From NCBI RefSeq assembly GCF_007970185.1, contig NZ_CP042431.1, forward strand, positions 5,332,001 to 5,396,000: a stretch of 64,000 nucleotides of DNA, read 5' to 3'. The notes under the pieces were generated by a model. It was given only the letters and a program-made list of their open reading frames with translations. It was not told the DNA's origin and made no database searches. Of this stretch, positions 1-8,222 are shown one piece after another. Source of the DNA: Pseudobacter ginsenosidimutans. Its GTDB lineage: Bacteria > Bacteroidota > Bacteroidia > Chitinophagales > Chitinophagaceae. The position numbers were made by a program, and so were the translations under genes. The stretch's first letter is position 1. The number at the start of each line of letters is the position of its first letter.

Positions 1-2000
1 TCGCGAAGAAATTACCCTTCCGCGCTTCACTCGGCTATCTCTACCAGGATGGACTGCTGAAGACCGATAACCTCAAAAGATTTTCAGGTAGCCTGGTGCT
101 GAGCCCGAGTTTCTTCGACCGGCACCTGAAGATCGATATCAATCTCAAAGGTTCGGTGAACGATAATAGCTTCGCCAACCAGGATGCTGTATGGGCTGCG
201 TCTGCATTCGATCCCACGCAGGCAGTGCGTACAGACAAGCCGGAATTCGGAGGCTATTACGAGAGGATCGATAATGCCGGTGTGCCTGTTGTACGCGCAC
301 TGCGTAATCCGCTTGGATTACTTGAACAGGAAAGTCATAAGAGCACTGTACGACGCAGCATCGGTACCGCAGAAGTGGATTACAAATTCCATTTCCTGCC
401 TGATCTTCGTGCACACGCCATCGTTGGCTATGATATTGCCGAAGGCGAAGGCACCAATTATGTTCCCGATTACGCGGCTGCACAATACACACGCGGCGGC
501 ATTCAGAACAGCTACTCACAGAAAAAGACCAATAAGCTTTTCACCGCTTATCTGAATTATACAAAGAACCTGCCCGGACTGAAAAGCAGGGTAGACGTTA
601 CGGCTGGTTATGATTACCAGAACTGGATGGCCACCAATCCGGCTTTCATCGATTACAATGTAAAAGGAGAAGTACAGGCCAGCACGCCGGCCGATTCACA
701 GCGCCATGTATTGCTTTCGTACTACGGCCGTCTTAACTATACATTCAACAACAAATACCTGCTCACCGCCACTATTCGCCGCGACGGTACTTCCCGCTTC
801 AACAAGGATAACCGCTGGGGCGTATTCCCATCACTGGCGCTGGCCTGGAAGATCAAGGAGGAGAATTTCCTGGTCAACAGCGATCTCATCAGTGATCTGA
901 AACTTCGTTTAGGCTTTGGCGTTACCGGGCAACAGGAAGGCATCGGCAACTACAGTTACCTGCCCAACTATACCATCGGTAATGAATTTGCGCGCTATCG
1001 CTTCGGCAATACTTATTACCAGACCTACAGGCCGCAGGCTTATGTGTCGGACCTGAAATGGGAATCAACGGAAGCCTGGAACGCAGGACTGGACTTCGGT
1101 CTCTTCAGCAATAAAGTGACCGGTACCGTTGATTATTATTACAGGAAAACGAAAGACCTCCTGGCTTATGTATCTGTGCCTGCCGGTTCCAATCTTACCA
1201 ACAGCATTACCACCAATGTGGGAAATATCACCAGCAAGGGATTGGAATTATCGTTGAACACTACATTGATCAGCAATAACCAGCTTACCTGGACTGTGGG
1301 CGCCAATGCCACCTGGCAGGATGTAAAGATCACCAACCTCAGCCTGGTGCCGGATACTGCTTCTCCCGGTTCCTTCACCGGTCCTGAAGTGGGCAGCAGG
1401 GGATTGCAGATCCTCAGTCCCGGTTATGCGCCTTATATGTTCTATGTATACAAACAGGTATACGATAATAAAGGAAAACCAATCGAAGGCATGTATGCTG
1501 ATCTCAATAAGGACGGTGTGATCAACGATAAGGATTTTTATCGATACCATTCTCCCATGCCGGAATTCATGCTGGGTTTCAATACGCAGGTCACATATGG
1601 CAAATGGAGCGCCAGCACTGTATTGCGCGCCAGCTTCGGTAATTATGTGTACAACGATGTGAAGGCCAACCAGGGGAGCTGGGAAACTTTACAATACAAT
1701 CCTTACGAGCTGATCAATCTCTCTACTGATTATCTGAATACAGGGTTCACGGCGCGCCAGTTCTTTTCCGATTATTTCGTGGAGAATGCGAGCTTCCTGA
1801 AAATGGATAATATTTCCATCGGATACGATTTTGGGAATGTGTGGAAGAATACAGCCAGGCTGCGTGTAGGCATGCTGGTGCAGAACGTGTTCACCATTAC
1901 AAAATATGATGGAGTGGATCCCGAGATCCAGAATGGATTCGACAATAGTTTCTATCCACGTCCAAGGACTTTCTCACTCAACCTGAACCTGAGCTTCTAA
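1..2000 (+). CDS. SusC-type TonB-dependent outer-membrane receptor, 3' part only (5' end outside window)
   Basis: The frame is already open at base 3 and runs without a stop to TAA at 1998-2000, so this is the C-terminal ~665 residues of a SusC/RagA porin that imports oligosaccharides with TonB energy. What is visible is beta-barrel sequence: alternating aromatic strands, the RRDGTSRF-type barrel motif common in SusC proteins, a DLNKDGVINDKDF-like loop and a C-terminal Phe (NLNLSF) typical of a BAM recognition signal. Signal peptide, carboxypeptidase-like domain and plug lie upstream of the window. SusD starts 12 bp downstream, and GH53/GH2 genes follow, so the likely cargo is galacto-oligosaccharides from pectic galactan. 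The family assignment is firm; the substrate is inferred from neighbours. Confidence 0.93.
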   Translation, partial: AKKLPFRASLGYLYQDGLLKTDNLKRFSGSLVLSPSFFDRHLKIDINLKGSVNDNSFANQDAVWAASAFDPTQAVRTDKPEFGGYYERIDNAGVPVVRALRNPLGLLEQESHKSTVRRSIGTAEVDYKFHFLPDLRAHAIVGYDIAEGEGTNYVPDYAAAQYTRGGIQNSYSQKKTNKLFTAYLNYTKNLPGLKSRVDVTAGYDYQNWMATNPAFIDYNVKGEVQASTPADSQRHVLLSYYGRLNYTFNNKYLLTATIRRDGTSRFNKDNRWGVFPSLALAWKIKEENFLVNSDLISDLKLRLGFGVTGQQEGIGNYSYLPNYTIGNEFARYRFGNTYYQTYRPQAYVSDLKWESTEAWNAGLDFGLFSNKVTGTVDYYYRKTKDLLAYVSVPAGSNLTNSITTNVGNITSKGLELSLNTTLISNNQLTWTVGANATWQDVKITNLSLVPDTASPGSFTGPEVGSRGLQILSPGYAPYMFYVYKQVYDNKGKPIEGMYADLNKDGVINDKDFYRYHSPMPEFMLGFNTQVTYGKWSASTVLRASFGNYVYNDVKANQGSWETLQYNPYELINLSTDYLNTGFTARQFFSDYFVENASFLKMDNISIGYDFGNVWKNTARLRVGMLVQNVFTITKYDGVDPEIQNGFDNSFYPRPRTFSLNLNLSF

Positions 2001-2012
2001 AAATTGCATGCA

Positions 2013-3602
2013 ATGAAAAAGATCAATCAAATATATAGCGGGTTTGCACTGATGATGCTGTTGCTGCTGGGCAGTTGTGTGAAGGACCTGGACCAGCAAC
2101 CCTATGTGCAGGAAACCTCCGCTTCAGTTTATGCAAAAGCGGAAAACTATAAAAAGGTAATGGCAAAAGTGTACGCATCACTGGCCATTGGCGGACAGGA
2201 GAAGGGGGATGGTAATGCCGATCTCTCAGGCAGGGCTGCAAATGCTTACCTGCGCATATACTTCAACGTTCAGGAACTGCCCACCGACGAAGCAGTATAT
2301 ACCTGGGGCGGGGGAGATGCCTTGAATCCTGTTCAGTTCATTAACTGGAATACCACCGATGAATGGTCCTCTGCCATGTACTATCGCATATTGTATACCG
2401 TTGGCCTCTGTAATGAATTCCTGCGCAATGCGAAGGATGATAAGATCAGTAAGTTCACCGACGCTGAAGTGGCGGATATACAGGCCCAGCGTAATGATGT
2501 CCGTTTTATCAGGGCCGTTGCCTGGAGCCATGCGCTGGACCTGTTCGGCATTCCTCCATTCATTACGGAAGATGATCCTGTAGGCGCTTTCTTCCCTCCA
2601 CAGATCAAACGTGCCGATCTCTTCAGTTACGTGGAAAAAGAATTGAAAGAAATTGCTGCTGCATTGCCGGACCGCGCACAGGCTGAAGATGGCCGCGCCA
2701 ATAAGGGCGCTGCTTATGCGCTGCTGGCAAAGCTGTACCTGAATGCGGAAGTGTATACCGGAACGGGTAAATACACAGAGTGTATCGCAGCCGCCAACGA
2801 AGTGATCGGTCAGGGATATACGTTAGAGCCAACTTACAGCAAACTGTTCAATGCGGATAACGATAAACGTACCAACGAGATCATTTTCGCCATTCAGCAG
2901 GATGGACAAAACACTACCACCTGGGGCGGCACTACCTACCTGGTCTGCGGACCGATAGTAGGAAGCATGGCTGCCACTGACCTGGGTGTGCAATCCGGCT
3001 GGAGCAGTATCCGCACCACGCCGCAGTTTGTAAGCCTGTTCCCTGATGTTACGGGTGCAACAGATACCAGAGCGCGCTTTCATACAGACGGACAATCGTT
3101 GCAGATCAATGATCCTACTCTGCAAACCGATGGCTATGGCCTTACCAAATACACCAACAAGACCGATGCCGGCGGCAATGGTTCCAACTATGCGGAAGGT
3201 TTGGTAGATACAGATTTCCCGATGCTGCGCCTGGCTGATGTTTACCTGATGTATGCAGAAGCCGTGCTGCGTGGTGGAACAGGTGGTAATACAGGCACTG
3301 CACTGAACTACGTGAACCTGATCCGCACAAGGGCTTACAATGGCAGTAATGCAGGGAATATCAATCAGTCCGACTTCAACCTGAATTTCATTTTGGCGGA
3401 AAGAGGCCGTGAACTGTTCTGGGAATGCACCCGCCGTACCGATCTGATCCGCTATGGCCGCTTTACCGGCAATACCTATCTCTGGCAATGGAAGGGCGGA
3501 GTGAAAGATGGTACGTCTGTGGCTCAGCGTTATAATGTATATCCGATCCCTGCTGCCGACAGAGCCGCCAATCCCAATCTCGACCAGAACCAGGATTACT
3601 GA
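2013..3602 (+). CDS. SusD/RagB-type nutrient-binding outer-membrane lipoprotein
   Basis: A 529-residue lipoprotein that forms the lid of the SusC transporter and captures glycan at the cell surface. The start is set at ATG 2013 (MKKINQIYSG), not at an in-frame TTG at 2004, because this gives a normal lipoprotein signal with the lipobox LLLGSC (Cys about residue 23). The family signature is seen in the N-terminal TPR-like helical part (EVADIQAQRNDVRFIRAVAWSHALDLFG) and in the C-terminal segment with ERGRELFWECTRRTDLIRYGRF followed by YPIPAADRAANPNLDQNQDY, the standard SusD ending. It lies 12 bp after SusC and is almost certainly co-transcribed with it. Confidence 0.94.
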   Translation: MKKINQIYSGFALMMLLLLGSCVKDLDQQPYVQETSASVYAKAENYKKVMAKVYASLAIGGQEKGDGNADLSGRAANAYLRIYFNVQELPTDEAVYTWGGGDALNPVQFINWNTTDEWSSAMYYRILYTVGLCNEFLRNAKDDKISKFTDAEVADIQAQRNDVRFIRAVAWSHALDLFGIPPFITEDDPVGAFFPPQIKRADLFSYVEKELKEIAAALPDRAQAEDGRANKGAAYALLAKLYLNAEVYTGTGKYTECIAAANEVIGQGYTLEPTYSKLFNADNDKRTNEIIFAIQQDGQNTTTWGGTTYLVCGPIVGSMAATDLGVQSGWSSIRTTPQFVSLFPDVTGATDTRARFHTDGQSLQINDPTLQTDGYGLTKYTNKTDAGGNGSNYAEGLVDTDFPMLRLADVYLMYAEAVLRGGTGGNTGTALNYVNLIRTRAYNGSNAGNINQSDFNLNFILAERGRELFWECTRRTDLIRYGRFTGNTYLWQWKGGVKDGTSVAQRYNVYPIPAADRAANPNLDQNQDY

Positions 3603-3647
3603 TCAATCAAAAAATGAACAAATGAACTGCTGTAAAAATATTTCATC

Positions 3648-4676
3648 ATGCTGTTGCTGCCTCTGCTGGCATTAACAGGATGTAAAAAAGATGGCGACAG
3701 AGTTACACTGGAACATATCGCCAATAATGAACTGGTGGCATCGGCTTCAGAATTAGTGCTGACCAATGCCACGGCGGGCTCCAATGTATTTTCTTTATCA
3801 TGGAGCAAGGATAGTCTGCGCATCTCCAATTCCGGTAAATACGGACTGGCCACCACGGCGCTTTCCAATACACTCCAGTTTGATACCGTGAATACTTTCA
3901 CGCATCCCAAAGAATCCGTAGAGACCGGTGTGCAGAAATTGTTTACCGGAACCTCACTGAATATGCTGGTGCTGAGCATGGGCATGGTACCGGAAGAAAC
4001 AAAGACCATTTATATCCGGCTGAAAACGTTGGTTGGTGCTAATCTGGAGCCGCTGTACACACCAACGGTTGCTTTGAAAGTAACGCCATTCAATCTCGTG
4101 AGCTTCCTGTATATGCCGGGCGATCTCAGCGGTGGCTGGAACAGCTATACTACCAAACTCTGTTCACCAACCAGTGACGGTAAGTATGAGGGATATGTGA
4201 ATGCTGCCCAGTGGAATAATTTCAAATTATCGGAGCAGTCAAATGGCAGTGGCGTTGTGTATGGTTCGCTTCCCAATGAACTGTACAAGCTGGATCCCAG
4301 CGCAGCTCAATGGAATATCTGGTTCGATGAGGGCGGCTACTTCCTGGTGAAAGCAAATACAAATGACCTCAGCTGGAGCAAAACAAAGATCAATTCCTTC
4401 CATATCTCCGGTGATTTTAACGACTGGAGCACTTCGGCTACTCCAATGAGTTATGATGCCGTAAACAAGGTTTGGACTGCAACCGCCAATTTCCAGGCGG
4501 GACAATGGGGCAACAGTTTCCAGATCATTGCTAACGGCGACTGGGTAATTGTTTATGGAGATGAGGACGGAGATGGAAAGATCGGAGCCGGAGAAAAAGT
4601 GTATCCGCCCACGGGTACGCATACCGTTACGATGAACCTGAGCAATCCTGAGAAATACACGATCACTATTCAGTAA
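3648..4676 (+). CDS. SusE/SusF-like surface glycan-binding lipoprotein; 5' end probably mis-framed
   Basis: From ATG 3648 the protein has 342 residues, starting with a hydrophobic stretch and the lipobox LALTGC. An N-terminal SusE-like domain (SASELVLTNATAGSNVFSLSW) is followed by one or two Ig/CBM-like modules with repeated 'ISGDFNDWS' and 'MPGDLSGGWN' motifs, as in SusE/SusF starch-binding proteins. It probably binds galactan at the outer membrane. The start is odd: the signal peptide from 3648 has no positively charged n-region. Adding one A to the A5 run at 3634-3638 would join ATG 3622 in frame and give MNCCKKYFIMLLLPLLALTGC, a proper lipoprotein signal, so a one-base loss there is suspected. 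It sits between SusD and GH53 in one operon. Confidence 0.85.
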   Translation: MLLLPLLALTGCKKDGDRVTLEHIANNELVASASELVLTNATAGSNVFSLSWSKDSLRISNSGKYGLATTALSNTLQFDTVNTFTHPKESVETGVQKLFTGTSLNMLVLSMGMVPEETKTIYIRLKTLVGANLEPLYTPTVALKVTPFNLVSFLYMPGDLSGGWNSYTTKLCSPTSDGKYEGYVNAAQWNNFKLSEQSNGSGVVYGSLPNELYKLDPSAAQWNIWFDEGGYFLVKANTNDLSWSKTKINSFHISGDFNDWSTSATPMSYDAVNKVWTATANFQAGQWGNSFQIIANGDWVIVYGDEDGDGKIGAGEKVYPPTGTHTVTMNLSNPEKYTITIQ

Positions 4677-4684
4677 CAATATTT

Positions 4685-5836
4685 ATGAAGTATTCTTTTC
4701 GACTTTTTTCAACGGGGTTGTTTTTTGCGCTGCTGTTCATGACAGCCTGTAACAAGAATGATGGAGATGCAGGTTCTGTGACCCCACCAGAAGAGAAAGT
4801 GTTATACGACTGGACCAAACTGGTGATGGGAGCTGACCTTAGTTCCGTGAACATGGTGCAGGCTAATGGTGGCCGTTATGAAGATTCTGGTCGCGCCAAA
4901 GATCCATACCTGTTGTTCAGGCAGTACGGCTGTAACTCAGTACGGTTAAGGCTCTTTCATAACCCGGCCGCTCCGGGCGGCTATAGCGCCGATGGATATT
5001 GCGGGCTGGAAGATGTGGTCCGCAGTATCCGTCGCGCCAAAGACCTGGGCATGGCGGTGAATCTCGATTTTCATTATTCCGATACCTGGGCAGATCCCGG
5101 CGTGCAGAAAATTCCTGCTGCATGGGCCGGGAAATCAATCAGTGTTTTGAAAGATTCTGTTTACAATTACACTATTGGCGTACTGGAACATTTGAAGGCG
5201 TTAAATCTCACACCTGAGATGGTGCAGATCGGCAACGAGATACAACCCGGTATGCTGCTGCCCGAAGGAAAGATCACCAACAATGATTTCTCCAGCCTGG
5301 CCGTATTGCTGAACAGTGGTATCAAAGCAGTGCGCGATTTTTCAGAGCAATCCACCATCAAGCCGCTGATCATTTTACATCCTGCCAGTGCACAGGTACA
5401 ACAGTGGTGGTTCAATGGCATCACCGCAGCCGGAGTAACCGATTTCGATATCATCGGTATCTCTTATTACGAAGAGTTCACTACTGTGAAGCTGGAACCA
5501 TTGAAAGCACTCATCGCACAACTCAAATCAACTTTCAATAAAAAAGTGCTGATCGTAGAAACCAATTACCAATGGACCAATGCCTCACAGGATGGAGTGG
5601 TATATCATGAACAGACTGTGTTGAATGGGTTTGAGGTGAGTGCGGCCGGGCAACTGGCTTACCACAAGGCCCTGACCCAGGCCGTTATCGATGGAGGCGG
5701 CATGGGCGTGATGGTATGGGAGCCGGCCTGGATCAGCAATGCACAAAACTGGGGTCAGGAACTGATCGCGTTCTTCGACTTCACCGGGAAGGCGCTGCCC
5801 GGTCTGCAGTTCATGCATCAGCCATACAAATTTTAG
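4685..5836 (+). CDS. Arabinogalactan endo-beta-1,4-galactanase, glycoside hydrolase family 53 (lipoprotein)
   Basis: This 383-residue enzyme should cut the beta-1,4-galactan backbone of pectin side chains internally, at the cell surface. It carries a lipobox (FMTACN, Cys22). The GH53 hallmarks are plain: RLRLFHNP near residue 87-94, NLDFHYSDTWADPGVQ around 126-141 followed by IPAAW, the acid/base Glu185 in QIGNEIQPG and the nucleophile Glu292 in VLIVETNYQW. The late barrel strand reads GVMVWEPAWI. Length fits the family catalytic domain with little extra. It starts 8 bp after the SusE-like gene and precedes the GH2 gene, giving the usual galactan PUL order of endo-enzyme then exo-galactosidase. 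GH53 enzymes are known only for galactanase activity, so the function call is strong. Confidence 0.95.
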   Translation: MKYSFRLFSTGLFFALLFMTACNKNDGDAGSVTPPEEKVLYDWTKLVMGADLSSVNMVQANGGRYEDSGRAKDPYLLFRQYGCNSVRLRLFHNPAAPGGYSADGYCGLEDVVRSIRRAKDLGMAVNLDFHYSDTWADPGVQKIPAAWAGKSISVLKDSVYNYTIGVLEHLKALNLTPEMVQIGNEIQPGMLLPEGKITNNDFSSLAVLLNSGIKAVRDFSEQSTIKPLIILHPASAQVQQWWFNGITAAGVTDFDIIGISYYEEFTTVKLEPLKALIAQLKSTFNKKVLIVETNYQWTNASQDGVVYHEQTVLNGFEVSAAGQLAYHKALTQAVIDGGGMGVMVWEPAWISNAQNWGQELIAFFDFTGKALPGLQFMHQPYKF

Positions 5837-5866
5837 CGAAGCGCTTATTTACATAATACATACCTG

Positions 5867-8213
5867 ATGAAATATTTTTGCTGGATTATCGTGTTGTGCT
5901 GCCTGGCAGCGCCGGAAGGTCATGCCCAGAAGATCCCATTCAGTGATCAGTGGCAGTTTAGTAAAGAAGAGAAACTGGCTGGCAACCCGCTGCTGATGGC
6001 GCTGGGTAATGCTGTTACACCGGATGCCGGCTGGCAGCATGTGAACCTGCCGCATACCGCCAACCTGGAACCACTGGTGATTCAATCACAGTGGGTAGGA
6101 CTGAGCTGGTACAGGAAAGATTTTACGGCAAAAAAAGAATGGAAAAGCAAACAGGTCTTCCTTCATTTCGAAGGAGCCATGCAAACCGCTACGGTATATT
6201 TGAACGGCAAGGAATTGCTCACGCACACGGGTGGTTATCTTCCTTTCTCCATCAATATCTCTTCCGCGTTATCTTTCGATAATAACAATGTATTACTGGT
6301 TCGTCTCAATAACCAGGACAGTCCATTGGTACCGCCCGGCAAACCGCTGAAGGATCTTGATTTCTGTTATTACAGTGGTATCTACCGCAATGTGTGGCTG
6401 GAAATAAAAAATGACCTGCATATCACCGATCCGGTAATGGAAGCCATTCCGGCAGGTGGCGGATTACATGTCTGGTATTCCGGAGTTTCCGATAAACAGG
6501 CTAACGTTCACGTAGCTACGCATATTCGTAATGCAGGAGGCCAGTCCGCAGACTATTCATTGCAGTGGCAATTGCTGGATAAGAAAGGGAAGATGGTTGT
6601 CAAAGAAACAACTGCCGGCCTGAAGCTGGCTCCCGGAGAAGCTTTACAGACCACTGGTTTGTTGAAGGTGCTGACGCCGCAACTCTGGCATCCTGATAAC
6701 CCGTACCTGTACACGCTGAAAGTTCAGATTCGTAAAGAAGGGATATTGCAGGATGAGCAAAATATCCGCATCGGGATCCGTGAGTTTGCACTGCGTGATG
6801 GTAGGTTCTATGTGAATGGTAAGCCGCTTTTGTTCCGTGGCACCAACCGTCACCAGGAATATCCTTATATCGGGAATGCTTTATCTGATAATGCACAATA
6901 CAGGGATGCCGTAAAGATCAAAGATGCAGGTTTCAATATTGTGCGGCTTTCCCATTATCCGCAGGCCAATGCGTTCATGGATGCCTGTGATGAGCTGGGA
7001 TTGCTCACCATTGCCGCCATTCCGGGCTGGCAGTTCATCGGTAACGATAGTTTCATGACGCATGCTTACAGGGATGCACAGGAACTGATGCGCCGCGACA
7101 GGAACCATGCGAGCGTGGCAATCTGGGAACTATCGCTCAATGAGACCGCAATGCCGGACCATTTTATGGAACGCATGGTGGCCATCGCCAAAGAAGAATC
7201 TCCCGCCTCACCCGCACTCACCGCTGGCTGGATCGACAAATATTATGATGTATTCTTCCCGGCGCGCCAGCATGGCAAATTCCCGGATTACTGGAAGAAG
7301 TATACAGGGAAGATCCCATTGTTCACTGCGGAGTATGGCGACTGGGAATATTTTGCGCAGGATGCAGGTCTCAACCAGGCAGGCTATGCTGGTCTGAAAG
7401 GTTCAGAGCGCAGCAGCAGACAGTTAAGGGGAGACGGAGAGAAGCGCCTCCTGCAGCAGGCACTCAATTTCCAGGAAGCGCATAACGATAACCTTCATAA
7501 TCCACACCTGGGCGACGCCAACTGGCTGATGTTCGATTATAACCGCGGCTATTCACCCGATATCGAAGCATCGGGGATCATGGACCTGTTCAGGTTACCC
7601 AAATTCTCTTATTATTTCTACAAAAGCCAGGCGCCTCCCGGCAAGGAGCCGCTGGTGAATATCGCAACCTGGTGGAATGAAAGATCCGATCCCTCTGCCA
7701 TCAAAGTTTACAGCAACTGCGAAGAGGTGGCGCTTTACCTGAATGGCAAATTAATAGAAAAAAGAAAGCTGGTCGCGACAGGATCTCGGATAAACTTCGT
7801 TATCCGCCCTTTGTTTTCGATCTTCAGCAATTCTCGCCCGGTGAATTAAAGGCAATTGGCTATATTGGAAACAAAGTGGTGGCGGAAGACAAGGTGATCA
7901 CGGCCGGAGAACCAACTGCTATCCGTTTGCACTGGGACCGCAGTGGCCGCGACCTGAAAGCCGATGGCGCAGACAAAGTGTTCTTGTATGCAAGCATCAC
8001 AGATAGCAGGGGGAACACCTGTTACCTGTCGAATGCCAGGCTGAATTTTTCCGTGTCCGGAAATGGACAACTGGTAGGGGGGCGGCAGTGCAGGCTGAAT
8101 CAGGTATCGCTACAGTGTTGCTGCAATCCACCAGCCAGGCAGGGCCTGTTACCATCACAGTAAGTGGTGAAGGACTGAAGCCTCAATCCATTACTATTCG
8201 TTCTCAACCATAA
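5867..8213 (+). pseudogene. GH2 beta-galactosidase with two apparent one-base frameshifts near its 3' end
   Basis: The first 631 or so residues are an excellent GH2 enzyme: signal peptide ending EGHAQ, sugar-binding jelly-roll (about 70-180), immunoglobulin-like domain, then TIM barrel with RGTNRHQEYP, acid/base Glu426 (WELSLNE) and nucleophile Glu489 (FTAEYGDW). It should release galactose from galacto-oligosaccharides made by the upstream GH53. At the A6 run 7758-7763 the frame moves by one base; the correct continuation (GRDRISDKLRYPPFVFDLQQ) runs in another frame to the G6 run at 8077-8082, where it shifts again and ends ...GEGLKPQSITIRSQP at TAA 8211-8213. Restoring one A and one G rebuilds an intact ~782-residue protein, so sequence error is as likely as inactivation. 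Without repair, the first frame stops at 7849. Confidence 0.9.
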
Positions 8214-8222
8214 TCTCCAGCT

